A stretch of 64,000 nt of DNA from Rhodococcoides fascians A25f (GTDB lineage Bacteria; Actinomycetota; Actinomycetes; Mycobacteriales; Mycobacteriaceae), in contig NZ_CP049744.1 in the NCBI RefSeq assembly GCF_000760935.2, forward strand, positions 4,495,501 through 4,559,500, in the 5' to 3' direction. Position numbers and translations under genes: made by a program. Below the pieces are notes generated by a model. That model did not search any database, was not told where the DNA came from, and worked only from the letters and a program-made list of their open reading frames with translations. Shown here one piece after another: positions 7,896-17,567 of the stretch. Position 1 is the stretch's first letter, and the number at the start of each line of letters is the position of its first letter.

Positions 7896-9638
7896 TTACA
7901 GTTCGCGCTCTCGGTCTTTGCCCATGTCGAGGCCCTCGGGCAGGTGCAGTCGGGCGAAGATACGGGAGATGTCCGACGGCACCGTTTTTCGGGTGGCGAG
8001 GCTGACGACGATCATCGCGGCGAAGGCGACGGGAACGCTGACTGCGGCCGGGTAGCCGAGTATCGCTGCCGCCCAACCGCCGAGGACGCCGTCGGAGATG
8101 GGGGTGACGACGGAGATCGACGCGGCCACGAGGGAGATCCCACCGCCGAGGAACAGCCCGGTTGCTGCTCCTGCTGCAGTCAGTCCGCGCCACCAGATTC
8201 CGAGTACGAGCAATGGGCACAGGGTGGACGCCGCGACTGCGAACACGAGCCCGACGGTGCGTGAGAGGTCGAGTGAGACAACGCCGATCGACAGGGCGAG
8301 CGGTACAGCGCCGGCGAGTATCGCGGCGACGCGGAAGTCTCGCACTTTGCCCGAGAGCACATCGGTACTCAACACTCCGGCGATGCTGACCAGCAGACCG
8401 GACGAGGTCGAGAGGAACGCCGCAATGGCACCGGCGGCCACGAGAGCGGCGAGCAGCTGCCCTGGAATTCCGGACAGCACGGAGCCGGGCAACAGCAGTA
8501 CCGCGGCGTCCGATGCCCCGGTGATGAGCAGTTGCGGTACGTACAGGCGAGCGAAGACGCCGAGCACCGTCGGGAACAGGTAGAACATGCCGAGCAACGC
8601 CAGGACGGTCAACGAGGTGAGTCGCGCGGCTCGGCCGTCCGGGTTGGTGTAGAACCGCACCAGCACGTGCGGCAGTCCGAGGGTTCCGAGGAACGTGGCC
8701 AGGATCAGCGAATACACCTGATACAGCGGATGCGCGCCGCCCAGTCCCCCGCCGGGCATCGCCCATGCCCTGTCGGTGGTCGGCGCTCCCGCCACCACCG
8801 GGACGGGCGAGCCTGCGTCCAACGTGAGCACAGTGCCCGATCCCAGTTCGTGTTCGCCTGCCTCGAGACGCACTCGGCCGTCGACGCTCCCTCCATCGAG
8901 GGTGCCGGCCACGGATACGACGATCGGTGAGTCCACCTGTACGAGAACATCGGTGGTGATGTCGACCACGGTCTGCTCGGACACGGTCGGTGGGGCCGGG
9001 CTGCCGACGCTGCGGTCGTCCGAATAGAAGTGCACCGCCAACACCAGTGCCGGGATCGCGATCGCGGTGAGCTTGAGCCAGTACTGGAACGCCTGCACGA
9101 AGGTGATCGAGCGCATTCCGCCGCCGACGACGTTGGCGATGACGATGAGCCCGACAGCCAGGGCCCCGACCCAGCCCGGTACTCCGAGGAGGATGTTCAG
9201 GGTCAGGCCCGCGCCCTGGAACTGCGGCACCAGATACAGCGCGCAGATGACCACCACCACCAACATGGCCACGGTGCGCAACCATGGTGCACCGAGCCGG
9301 AACTCGACGAAATCCGGCACCGTGTACGCGCCACTCCGGCGCAGGGGCGCGGCGACGAACAGCAGTAGACCCAGGTAACCCGCGGTGAAGCCCACGGGAT
9401 ACCACAGCGCATCGGCACCGTATTTGGCTATGAGACCGGCGACACCGAGAAACGATGCAGCAGAAAGATATTCACCACTGATGGCCGCGGCGTTCCACCG
9501 CGGCCCGACCGAACGCGAGGCCACCAGAAAGTCCGAGGTGGTGCGGGCCAACCGAACTCCGTAGACGCCGATGCCCACGGTGGCCGCAGCTGCCAGGAGC
9601 AGCGCGATCACCGTTGCGACGGGAATGGACTGGTTCAC
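7896..9638 (-). CDS. sodium:solute symporter, second monocarboxylate-type transporter
   Basis: A 580-aa SSS-family symporter paralogous to the one at 5704-7335: AAAISGEYLSAASFLGVAGL near residue 51 and GGGMRSITFVQAFQYWLKL near residue 172. It has a soluble insertion of about 100 residues (about 202-300), rich in Asp, Val and Ser, between membrane segments; the first paralogue has a shorter and different region there. It is the last gene of an operon with a small membrane protein, a LytTR response regulator and a LytS-like kinase. This suggests its expression answers to an external carboxylate. The start is GTG, 6 nt after the upstream stop. Confidence 0.82.
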   Translation of the reverse strand: MNQSIPVATVIALLLAAAATVGIGVYGVRLARTTSDFLVASRSVGPRWNAAAISGEYLSAASFLGVAGLIAKYGADALWYPVGFTAGYLGLLLFVAAPLRRSGAYTVPDFVEFRLGAPWLRTVAMLVVVVICALYLVPQFQGAGLTLNILLGVPGWVGALAVGLIVIANVVGGGMRSITFVQAFQYWLKLTAIAIPALVLAVHFYSDDRSVGSPAPPTVSEQTVVDITTDVLVQVDSPIVVSVAGTLDGGSVDGRVRLEAGEHELGSGTVLTLDAGSPVPVVAGAPTTDRAWAMPGGGLGGAHPLYQVYSLILATFLGTLGLPHVLVRFYTNPDGRAARLTSLTVLALLGMFYLFPTVLGVFARLYVPQLLITGASDAAVLLLPGSVLSGIPGQLLAALVAAGAIAAFLSTSSGLLVSIAGVLSTDVLSGKVRDFRVAAILAGAVPLALSIGVVSLDLSRTVGLVFAVAASTLCPLLVLGIWWRGLTAAGAATGLFLGGGISLVAASISVVTPISDGVLGGWAAAILGYPAAVSVPVAFAAMIVVSLATRKTVPSDISRIFARLHLPEGLDMGKDREREL

Positions 9639-9644
9639 CGACGC

Positions 9645-10004
9645 CTAGTCCTCGACCAGACCGACGAACTCCGTCTCGTTGCGCTCGGCCCGGCGCACGT
9701 ACGCCCAGCCGACCCCGAAGAGCAGCGGATAGATTGCCACCCCCAGCACCAACCACGGCAACCCGATACCCAGCAGGGCGACATCGGTGAAACGCTCGAG
9801 CAGCAAGCCCGACAACGGGATTGCGAACAGTATCGACAGCGTCATCACCGCCAACCGCACCGACAGCAGCAGTTGGGCACGGACGAGACTACGAACCAAG
9901 GCGTCGCCCACCTCGGTTTGCTCCTGCACTTCGACGCGGGTGCGCACCATCCGTGCTCCGCGACGTTGCGAGAGTACGACGCGTTGCCGATGCGGCTGGC
10001 TCAC
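9645..10004 (-). CDS. small membrane protein of the symporter operon
   Basis: A 119-aa protein with a basic N-terminus and two hydrophobic spans (about residues 47-69 and 75-99), ending in an acidic tail. Size, topology and position immediately upstream of an SSS symporter parallel the DUF485 partner of the other symporter, although the sequence is not obviously DUF485. The likely role is symporter assembly or activity, by inference. GTG start (VSQPHRQRV) with AGAGG 6 nt upstream. It lies 13 bp after the response regulator gene. Confidence 0.65.
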   Translation of the reverse strand: MSQPHRQRVVLSQRRGARMVRTRVEVQEQTEVGDALVRSLVRAQLLLSVRLAVMTLSILFAIPLSGLLLERFTDVALLGIGLPWLVLGVAIYPLLFGVGWAYVRRAERNETEFVGLVED

Positions 10005-10017
10005 CTCGCACCTCTGA

Positions 10018-10818
10018 TCATCGCGACGACCACGATTGCAGCGGCCCGCGGACCAGTCTGTCCTTGAGCTCCCTGGCGTGCCTGCGGCTCACCGGCAACT
10101 CGCAGGCGGCCAGATCGCCGCTGCCCCGCAAGCACACCACCAAACCCGAACCGACGCTGCGGATTCCCGTCACCAGTCGCAGCGAGACCAGATAGGAACG
10201 GTGCACCCGCAGGAATCCTGCATCGGCCCAGCGACTTTCGAGTGCCGAGATCGGTATCCGCACGAGGTGAGAGCCGGTACCGGTATGCAATCTGGCGTAG
10301 TCACCGTCGGCCTCGACCCAGGCAACCGAGGACCGGTGCACCAACGTGGTGGTTCCGCCGAGTTCGACCGGAATCACCTCGTCGGCGGAGGTGTCGGCGG
10401 CCTGCGCCGGTCGACGGCGGGCAACCAGGACGCGTCGAACGGCCTCGGCGAGCCGATCCTCGCGCAGTGGCTTGAGCAGATAGTCCACGGCACCCAGATC
10501 GTATGCGGCGAGTGCCCGATCGTCGTGGGCGGTGACGAACACGACGGCGGGTGGCCGCGCGAAGGCCGACAGGATGCCGGCCAGTTCGAGTCCGTCGAGG
10601 CCGGGCATGTTGATGTCGAGGAACACGGCATCGACAACCGGTTGCGCGGAGGTCTGTTGGAGCTGCCGTAGCGCGGTGGTCGCGTCCTGCGCGGTGAACA
10701 CCTCGGAGACGGCGTCCTGCTCGCGTAGCAGGAAGGCGAGCTCGTCCAGCGCGGGGCGCTCGTCGTCCACCGCGAGCACGACCAATCCGCGTCCGCTCGA
10801 GGTTCCGGCCTGCGTCAT
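10018..10818 (-). CDS. LytTR-family response regulator
   Basis: A 266-aa two-domain regulator. The N-terminal receiver domain has phosphoacceptor D68 in VFLDINMPGLDG and the conserved K in YLLKPL near 117. The C-terminal LytTR DNA-binding domain (about 165-255) includes FLRVHRSYLVSL. LytTR proteins bind direct repeats in promoters. Its start overlaps the kinase stop by 4 bp, so kinase and regulator form a cognate pair. By analogy with the BtsSR and YpdAB systems, which control carboxylate transporters, its probable target is the adjacent symporter. Confidence 0.88.
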   Translation of the reverse strand: MTQAGTSSGRGLVVLAVDDERPALDELAFLLREQDAVSEVFTAQDATTALRQLQQTSAQPVVDAVFLDINMPGLDGLELAGILSAFARPPAVVFVTAHDDRALAAYDLGAVDYLLKPLREDRLAEAVRRVLVARRRPAQAADTSADEVIPVELGGTTTLVHRSSVAWVEADGDYARLHTGTGSHLVRIPISALESRWADAGFLRVHRSYLVSLRLVTGIRSVGSGLVVCLRGSGDLAACELPVSRRHARELKDRLVRGPLQSWSSR

Positions 10819-11987
10819 GCCCGCACACCCGGCCTGAATTTCGGCACGCGCATGCTCACCTTGGTGCCTGCGCCCGGTGCGGTGTCCACGACGAGACCGT
10901 AGTCGTTTCCGAAGGCCGCCCGCAGCCGATCGTCCACGTTCGCCAATCCGACATGAGCCGCGTCCTCGGTGTGCAGGCTGCCCGACCGCAGCACCTCGGG
11001 GTCCATCCCCACGCCGTCGTCCTCGATGCTGATCACCGCGTCGGTGCCCTCGTCGGCCGCGATGATCGTCACGCGACCGCCGTCGGCCTTGCCCGACAGG
11101 CCGTGCCGGACGGCGTTCTCCACGAGCGGCTGCAGCGCGAGGAACGGCAGCGCAACCCCCAACACCTCGGGCGCGACCTGCAACGAGACCTGCAACGAAT
11201 CACCGAAGCGTGCGCGCTCGAGCGTCAGGTACCGGTCGATGTTGCGAAGTTCGTCCGCGAGCACGGTGAACTCGCCTGCATTGCGGAACGAATATCGAGT
11301 GAAATCGGCGAACTCGAGCACCAGTTCCCTGGCCCGATCGGGATCGGTACGGACGAACGACGCGATGGTGCCCAGTGCGTTGTAGATGAAGTGCGGGCTG
11401 ATCTGCGCCCGGAGCGCCCGCACCTCGGCGCGGTCCAACCGAGCCCTCGAGGCATCGAGTTCGGCGAGCTCGATCTGCCCGCACGCGTAGCGCGCGACCT
11501 CGGCGATGGCACCGAGCACGCCGGGCCCCGGCTCGTCGACCATGGCCGCACCCAATACCCCGACCACGGGCGAATCGTCGACTACCAGCGGCTGCGCCAC
11601 CAGCGCCTTCACCGGGTGGATCGAACCGAGCGGCAGGCGCACCAGCACTCGCCGCTGACCGTCCACGGCTCGCTTCGCCGCCTCCACGAATGCCGGTGTC
11701 AGCTCGTCCCACGGACCGTCCCAGGCCAGCAGGGAACCGTCGGGATCGCAGATACCGAGCGCGTCCGCCCCGGTCAGTACCCGCAGATGCGGCGCGGCGG
11801 CCGATGCCGAGCGGGCGTCGAGACCGTCACGCAGCGGCTTGGCTGCCAGGGATGCGGTGTGCAGGGTGGAGTGCACGGCTCGTTCGGCCGGTGTGGTCAG
11901 ATCGCGTCGACCACGCAGGCTGATGACTGCGATCACCGTGACGATCAGCGCCACGATCACCGCCAGCCAGGCCAGGGCAGCCGTCAT
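10815..11987 (-). CDS. LytS/YehU-type sensor histidine kinase
   Basis: A 390-aa kinase with one N-terminal membrane span (about 4-24), a GAF-like domain (about 60-165) and a His_kinase/HATPase module. The phosphorylated residue is H199 in RAQISPHFIYN, the signature of the LytS class. An ATP-binding N box (PLVENAVRHG) and DDGVGM follow. The frame stays open upstream to 12617, but the ATG at 11987 gives the typical membrane start and forms an ATGA overlap with the upstream hydrolase stop. With only one membrane span it lacks the multi-span 5TM-LYT sensor of classical LytS, so it may sense an intracellular metabolite. Confidence 0.85.
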   Translation of the reverse strand: MTAALAWLAVIVALIVTVIAVISLRGRRDLTTPAERAVHSTLHTASLAAKPLRDGLDARSASAAAPHLRVLTGADALGICDPDGSLLAWDGPWDELTPAFVEAAKRAVDGQRRVLVRLPLGSIHPVKALVAQPLVVDDSPVVGVLGAAMVDEPGPGVLGAIAEVARYACGQIELAELDASRARLDRAEVRALRAQISPHFIYNALGTIASFVRTDPDRARELVLEFADFTRYSFRNAGEFTVLADELRNIDRYLTLERARFGDSLQVSLQVAPEVLGVALPFLALQPLVENAVRHGLSGKADGGRVTIIAADEGTDAVISIEDDGVGMDPEVLRSGSLHTEDAAHVGLANVDDRLRAAFGNDYGLVVDTAPGAGTKVSMRVPKFRPGVRA

Positions 11988-13165
11988 CGCCCGCACGTAC
12001 CCGAAGTCGGTACGTTCAGGAATCGTTCGACGAGCCAGTCGACTCCGACGGCGTTGGCTGCCAGCTCGGCGTGGCCCTGTTGCGGTTCGGACCTGAACTC
12101 GACGTCGTCGCCCATGCCGCAGGCCGTCGCAACGGCATCCCGAGTCCACTGCGGATCGATCAGGTCGTCGCGCTCGCCGACCAGTACGAACAGCGGAACG
12201 TCGGTGCGCGACGTCGGCAGCGCCACCGATTCGAGCCAGTCCGTCATCCGATCCGCTGCCTGCTCGGTGGCCGGGAGAGCATCGGCCGGATCGATGACAG
12301 CTCCGGCGTCGGCCTTGGAGAAGCCGAGCAGATCGCTGCACGCCGTCAGTGCGGTCACGTTGTCGGCGAACGTGCCGCGGATGTAGTCCGAACGCTCGGC
12401 GCTCGGATCCGCGACGTGCAGACCCTCGAACAGATACGGCACGAGCAGCTGGCGCGGCAAGGTCTGTTCGGTCTCCGGGGCGAGGATGCGAGTCAGATCC
12501 GCGGTGGGCGAGAGCGCCGCGGCACCCACCAACTGCAAGCCGTCGCCGTAGTCTGCGCTGTGCTCGGCAGCTGCCCAGACTGCTTGCCCACCTTGGGAAG
12601 TGCCCACTGCACCCCACCGGGTACCGACGTCGGGCACCACGTTACGGGCCGCACGCACCGCGTCGATGACGTCGTAGGCGGCGGCGTCTCGGTCGAGGTA
12701 CGCCGGATCCCCCGATGTCCCGAGCCCCTGGTAGTCGGTCACCACCACCACGGTGCCGCGCTCGAGGAACGGCGTCACCAATCCGATGGTGCCCAACAGA
12801 TTCGGGTAGAGCGAGGGTGCACATTCGTCGGTGACGCCGGTGGTGCCGTGCCCCACCGACACGATCGGCCAGCCGCCCGGAGGCGCAGAACCCTTGGGCA
12901 CGAACACCGTTCCCGACGTCTCGGTACCGCCACCGCTCACCCCGTCGGTGGTGCGGTAGACGATCTTGAAGGCCGTTCCACCGAGGTACGCGACGCCGAT
13001 GTCGACCTGGCCCAGCTGCATCGACGACACGATCGCGCCGCGTTCGGAGCCCTCGGGCGCAGCAATCGCAGCAGGGACGGACGGTTCTGTCGGTGACGCC
13101 GGCGTGCTGCAGGCGGACAAAGCGAACGCCAGTGCCGTGGCCGCCACCAACCCGCTCGACCTCAC
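11984..13165 (-). CDS. secreted lipase-like alpha/beta hydrolase, lipoprotein
   Basis: A 393-aa secretory-lipase (LIP family)-like hydrolase. The N-terminus VRSSGLVAATALAFALSACS is a signal peptide ending in a lipobox (LSAC), so the protein should be lipid-anchored outside the membrane. The nucleophile elbow is GTSQGG. A late ERDDLIDP supplies the acid and QQGHAE the histidine. The GTG start at 13165 is preferred over an in-frame codon at 13252 because AGGAG lies 10 nt upstream and the longer form would overlap the antiporter gene. It overlaps the kinase gene by 4 bp, so it is cotranscribed with the two-component system. Confidence 0.78.
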   Translation of the reverse strand: MRSSGLVAATALAFALSACSTPASPTEPSVPAAIAAPEGSERGAIVSSMQLGQVDIGVAYLGGTAFKIVYRTTDGVSGGGTETSGTVFVPKGSAPPGGWPIVSVGHGTTGVTDECAPSLYPNLLGTIGLVTPFLERGTVVVVTDYQGLGTSGDPAYLDRDAAAYDVIDAVRAARNVVPDVGTRWGAVGTSQGGQAVWAAAEHSADYGDGLQLVGAAALSPTADLTRILAPETEQTLPRQLLVPYLFEGLHVADPSAERSDYIRGTFADNVTALTACSDLLGFSKADAGAVIDPADALPATEQAADRMTDWLESVALPTSRTDVPLFVLVGERDDLIDPQWTRDAVATACGMGDDVEFRSEPQQGHAELAANAVGVDWLVERFLNVPTSGTCGR

Positions 13166-13193
13166 TGTCTCTGCGCTCCTACATTGTGTTCGT

Positions 13194-14828
13194 CTACATC
13201 GTGCGTCGTTGGATGCGGGCCTCGGCCGCAATCTCTTCCACGTCCAGACCATTCAACACTGCGCGCAGAGCTTCGTCGTCCAGCTCCCCCGAGTCGCGGG
13301 CGGCGACCAGCGCCGCCCGCTGCGCGACCAGCACGTTGTGCCGCAGGGTATCGAACAGCGCTCCGGCCGCCGCGATTCGCTTCTCCCTGTCCTCGGTCTC
13401 GTCCGCGTCCAATCGTGCCCGCACCGAACGACGTACGCGCGAGATCACCTCGGCTACCCGATCGCTGTCGACGCCCGCGATTCCGTCCTTCGCAGCACGC
13501 TCGAGGTAGGTCTCGGCGGCGGTGCGGGCGATGGCCTGCGAGAGCAATCGCTGATTGTCGGTGCGTTGCTGCTCGAGTGGATCGGCGACGTCGAGTCGGC
13601 GGATCAGCAGCGGAAGCGTCAGGCCCTGCAGCAGCAACGTTCCGACCGCGACGACGAACGCGACGGCCTGAATCACTGCGCGACCGGGGAATTCGTCCCC
13701 CACCACCGTCGTCAACGGCACACCGGCGGCCGCGGCAAGCGTCACCACTCCGCGCATGCCTGCCCACGAGAGCACCAGGTTCTGCTGCCAGCTCAGACCG
13801 GTCTCGCGTGGTGCCTTTCGCCGAAACAGTCTGCGAAACAACATGTGTCGACCGGAATTGACGAAAATCCAGGCAGGACGGACGGCCATGACCACCACGA
13901 GCACCACCAGCGCGTATCCGAATACGTGATGGACCGGCAGCCCCTCGCGTTGCACTTCCTCGATCACGAATTTCAGCTGTAAACCCATGTAGGCGAACAC
14001 GAACGCCTCCAGGAGCAGATCAAGCGTGGGCCACACCTGGCGTTCCTGGACCCGAGTGGTGACCGAGACGTCTGCGGTGATGCGTCCCAACACGAAGCCT
14101 GCGGTGACAACGGCCAGGACACCGGAGGCATGAATTTCCTCCGCCGCCAGAAAGGCCGCGAACGGCAGCACGAGACCGAGCACTGTCTCGAGGGCCGAGT
14201 CGGCGATGCGCTTGCGGATGAACCGGACGATGCGCGACAGGACCAGCCCGACCAGAACGCCCCCGACGATCTCGTAGCCGAAGTACAACACCGGTGAACC
14301 CAGTTCGATGCGGCTACCCGTCACCGACGCCACGGCCAGGGTGAACAGGGTCAGTGCGGCCGCGTCGTTCACCAAGCTCTCGCCGGTGAGGATGGCCATC
14401 ATTCTCGCGGGGAGGCCGAGCTTGCGGCCGACGGCGATCGCAGACACCGCATCGGGCGGGGCCACGACGGCACCGAGCACCAGTGCCGCACCGAGCGTCA
14501 GTTCGGGAATCAGCAAATTCGCGAACCAGCCGACGGCGACCATCGTCACGATCACCATGACCAGTCCGAGCCGAAGGATCTGGCCGAGGTTCCGGCGGAA
14601 GGTGACGAACGAGAAATCGAGCGCAGCCGAGTAGAGCAGCGGCGGAAGCACCACGCCGAGGATCAGCTGAGGCGAGAGACTCACATGCGGAACGCCGGGA
14701 ACGAACGACGCGATCGACCCGACGGTGACCAGAACGAGCGGGACCTGAAGGTCCAGACGCTTGGCGAAACCGGCAACGGCGATCGCGAAGATGACTACGA
14801 GAAGAAGAATCGGTCCGTCCACCGACAC
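13194..14828 (-). CDS. CPA1-family Na+/H+ antiporter
   Basis: A 544-aa cation/proton antiporter with about 12 membrane spans (residues 1-400). It carries the ion-binding region VVAPPDAVSAIAVGRKLGLP near residue 140 and the SLVNDA segment that follows it. A C-terminal cytoplasmic tail of about 140 charged residues ends in INRRTM-like sequence and could be regulatory. CPA1 proteins exchange Na+ or K+ for H+ and maintain cytoplasmic pH. It is the first gene of the minus-strand run leading through the lipase and two-component genes, with a 28-bp gap to the lipase start. Confidence 0.85.
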   Translation of the reverse strand: MSVDGPILLLVVIFAIAVAGFAKRLDLQVPLVLVTVGSIASFVPGVPHVSLSPQLILGVVLPPLLYSAALDFSFVTFRRNLGQILRLGLVMVIVTMVAVGWFANLLIPELTLGAALVLGAVVAPPDAVSAIAVGRKLGLPARMMAILTGESLVNDAAALTLFTLAVASVTGSRIELGSPVLYFGYEIVGGVLVGLVLSRIVRFIRKRIADSALETVLGLVLPFAAFLAAEEIHASGVLAVVTAGFVLGRITADVSVTTRVQERQVWPTLDLLLEAFVFAYMGLQLKFVIEEVQREGLPVHHVFGYALVVLVVVMAVRPAWIFVNSGRHMLFRRLFRRKAPRETGLSWQQNLVLSWAGMRGVVTLAAAAGVPLTTVVGDEFPGRAVIQAVAFVVAVGTLLLQGLTLPLLIRRLDVADPLEQQRTDNQRLLSQAIARTAAETYLERAAKDGIAGVDSDRVAEVISRVRRSVRARLDADETEDREKRIAAAGALFDTLRHNVLVAQRAALVAARDSGELDDEALRAVLNGLDVEEIAAEARIQRRTM

Positions 14829-14900
14829 GATTGTGCCGTCAGCCGCACACTATGGCGCGACCGACGGCCGCTATGACGAGCTCCGGACGACCGGTACGTC

Positions 14901-15089
14901 CTACTTGTCCGGAATTGCCTTCTTGGCTGCTTCCTGAACCTTGTCGATCTTGTCGGAGTACTTGCCACCGGTCTTGTTGTCGATGAAGTCCCCCGCCTTC
15001 TCGACGACGTCGTCGATCTTGTCCGAGTTCTCGGCCGCAAGGTCCTTGCCCTTGTCGACGATGCCCTTCAGATTGTCTGCGAAGCCCAT
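14901..15089 (-). CDS. MT0933/Rv0909-family antitoxin
   Basis: A 62-aa, highly charged, lysine/aspartate-rich protein beginning MGFADNLKGIVDKGKDLAAE. It lies just downstream of the CtpE-type ATPase, as Rv0909 does in M. tuberculosis. The family is described as the antitoxin of the Rv0909/Rv0910 pair. No SRPBCC toxin gene adjoins it here; the only candidate is at 5189-5620. It also resembles small stress-induced CsbD-like proteins in composition, so antitoxin activity is not certain. The ATG is preceded by GGAGACAGTC on the coding strand, giving a good ribosome-binding site. Confidence 0.75.
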   Translation of the reverse strand: MGFADNLKGIVDKGKDLAAENSDKIDDVVEKAGDFIDNKTGGKYSDKIDKVQEAAKKAIPDK

Positions 15090-15129
15090 GACTGTCTCCT
15101 GTCGCTGGAATGATCGAACACCTGGAAGC

Positions 15130-17544
15130 TTACGTTTTGTACTGCGTGTTGCGTAGTGATGTTCGATTGCGCAGTGCCGATCCGAACCGGTGCGCGACCT
15201 CGACGAGCGCGATTCCGATGCCGCCGATGATCAATGCACTGGTGGTGGCTCCGATGTTGGACGGGTCGAGCTTGAAGAAGGTACGGCAGAACGGGATTGC
15301 GAACAGCAACAGGTAACCGCCGACCGATCCGGCGAGAAGCAGGATCTTCCACCAGTTGTACGGCCGTGCGACGACGGCCAACACCCACAGCGCGATCATG
15401 ATCAAAGTGATCAGCGCGGTCGTGCTGGCCTGCGTCACCTGAGTCTCGGTGGCGTTCGGGCCCGCGTACACCAGCAAGTAGGACACGAACGTGCACGAGC
15501 CGACGATCAGTCCGGACGGGACGGCCAGCCGCATCACCCGCGAGACGAATCCGCTGCGCGCCCGCTCGTTGTTGGGAGCGAGCGAGAGCACGAACGCCGG
15601 AATGCCGATGGTGAACCAAGCCGCGATCGTCACGTGCCGCGGTAGGAACGGGTACGGAATCGGCTCGAAGTGGAAGATCTGCGACAGCACACCCGAAAGC
15701 CCGATGAGAAAGGCCAACAGCACCGAGTACACGGTCTTGGTCAGGAACAGGTTGGAGACTCGCTCGATGTTGCCGATGACACGTCGCCCCTCCCCCACGA
15801 CGTAGGGCAGAGTGGCGAACTTGTTGTCCAACAACACGATCTGCGCGACGGCTCGCGTGGCCGCACTTCCCGAGCCCATCGAGACACCGATATCGGCGTC
15901 CTTGAGAGCCAGCACGTCGTTGACGCCGTCACCGGTCATCGCGACCGTGTGGCCGCGAGATTGCAACGCGCCGACCATTGCCCGCTTCTGGTCGGGCCGG
16001 ACGCGGCCGAACGTGGTGGAATTCGCGAGAGTGTCGGCCAGCTTCTCCGAGTCCTCGGGCAGCTCTCGCGCGTCGATCGGGGCGTCGCCGCCGGGTAGGC
16101 CGAGCGACCCGGCAACCGCACCGACCGAGACGGCATTGTCGCCGGAGATGACCTTCACCTCGACGTGCTGACTTGCGAAGTAGTCCAACGTCTCTCGGGC
16201 GTCCTCGCGCACCTTCTGCTCGAGAATCACCAGCGCTCGCGGGGTGACGACACCGGGTGCATCCGGGGCGTCGACCGGGATGTCACTGCTGGCGAGCAGC
16301 AATACCCGCAGGCCTTTGGAACCGGTGGATTCGGCCAATCGAGCCGCCTCGGAGCTCGGGTCGAGCAACACGTCCGGGGCACCCAGCAGCCAGTTTCCGT
16401 GCTCCCCGTACGACAGGCCGCTCCACTTCTTGGCCGAGGAGAACGGGGCCACGGCGCTCTGCGTCCACCCCGGCGAGTCGGGGTACGCCTCGCCGACGGC
16501 CTGCACGCTCGCGTTGGGCCGCGGGTCGTCGTGCGCCAGAGATGCGAGAGCGGCTGTGGCAGAATCGGAATCGCTGTCGCCGATCGACACCAACTCGTGT
16601 AGCCGCATCCCGTTCTCGGTGAGCGTGCCGGTCTTGTCTGCGCACACCACGTCGACCCGGGCGAGTCCTTCGATCGCAGGCAGCTCCTGCACCAGGCATT
16701 GCCGTTGACCGAGCCGGATCACACCCACCGCGAACGCGATCGACGTCATCAGCACCAGGCCCTCGGGGACCATCGGAACGAGCGCTGCCACCATGCCGTT
16801 GAGGGCCGGCCTCAAAGCCTGCCCGCTGGAGAACAATTGGTTGTAGATGATGAGCGCGCCGGCCGGAATCATCAGGTACGTGATGAACTTCAAGATCTTG
16901 TCGATACCGCTACGCAGCTCGGACTTGACCAGGGTGAACTTGCTGGCCTCCTCGGCGAGCTTGGCCGCGTAGGCATCGCGCCCCACCTTCGTCGCGCGAT
17001 ACGCCCCGCTGCCCGAGACCACGAAGCTGCCCGAAAGTACTTGCGCTGCCTGAAGTTTGTGCACCGTGTCGGCTTCGCCGGTGAGCAACGACTCGTCGAT
17101 CTCGAGGCTCGCGGTCTCGATCACCTCGCCGTCGACGACGATCTGATCACCGGGGCCCAGTTCGACGATGTCGCCGAGAACGACCTCGTCGGGCGGAATC
17201 TGTTGCGAGACACCGTCGCGTCGTACCTGCGGCTTGTTCTGACCGACGATCGCCAGCCGATCCAGCGTGCGCTTGGCGCGAATCTCCTGGATGATGCCGA
17301 TGCCACTGTTCGCGACGATCAACAGCCCGAACATGCCGTCGATCACCGAACCCGTCGAGAGCACGATGATCAACAGCACACCGAGAATTGCGTTGATGCG
17401 AGTGAACACGTTGCCGCGGACGATGTCGCGAACCGAACGAGACGCGCGGGCCGGAACGTCGTTCGATTTCCCCTCGGACTTCAGCCTGGCGACTTCCGCC
17501 TCGGTCAGCCCGGAATCCCGCTGCGCATCGGCGTCGATAGACAT
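15130..17544 (-). CDS. ctpE: CtpE-type calcium/cation-translocating P-type ATPase
   Basis: An 804-aa P-type ATPase. The phosphorylation site is D303 in [12 protein letters not shown], with the TGEAD actuator motif near 155, PEGL near 260 in transmembrane helix 4, and a C-terminal [16 protein letters not shown] hinge. About ten membrane spans are predicted. Length (M. tuberculosis CtpE is about 797 aa) and neighbours (Rv0909-like antitoxin downstream, Rv0906-like hydrolase upstream) support the CtpE assignment. CtpE in mycobacteria imports or handles Ca2+ and affects envelope integrity. Whether this copy is Ca2+-specific is inferred. Confidence 0.88.
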   Translation of the reverse strand: MSIDADAQRDSGLTEAEVARLKSEGKSNDVPARASRSVRDIVRGNVFTRINAILGVLLIIVLSTGSVIDGMFGLLIVANSGIGIIQEIRAKRTLDRLAIVGQNKPQVRRDGVSQQIPPDEVVLGDIVELGPGDQIVVDGEVIETASLEIDESLLTGEADTVHKLQAAQVLSGSFVVSGSGAYRATKVGRDAYAAKLAEEASKFTLVKSELRSGIDKILKFITYLMIPAGALIIYNQLFSSGQALRPALNGMVAALVPMVPEGLVLMTSIAFAVGVIRLGQRQCLVQELPAIEGLARVDVVCADKTGTLTENGMRLHELVSIGDSDSDSATAALASLAHDDPRPNASVQAVGEAYPDSPGWTQSAVAPFSSAKKWSGLSYGEHGNWLLGAPDVLLDPSSEAARLAESTGSKGLRVLLLASSDIPVDAPDAPGVVTPRALVILEQKVREDARETLDYFASQHVEVKVISGDNAVSVGAVAGSLGLPGGDAPIDARELPEDSEKLADTLANSTTFGRVRPDQKRAMVGALQSRGHTVAMTGDGVNDVLALKDADIGVSMGSGSAATRAVAQIVLLDNKFATLPYVVGEGRRVIGNIERVSNLFLTKTVYSVLLAFLIGLSGVLSQIFHFEPIPYPFLPRHVTIAAWFTIGIPAFVLSLAPNNERARSGFVSRVMRLAVPSGLIVGSCTFVSYLLVYAGPNATETQVTQASTTALITLIMIALWVLAVVARPYNWWKILLLAGSVGGYLLLFAIPFCRTFFKLDPSNIGATTSALIIGGIGIALVEVAHRFGSALRNRTSLRNTQYKT

Positions 17545-17567
17545 GCGTGCAGCTTAAACCTGTTCGA

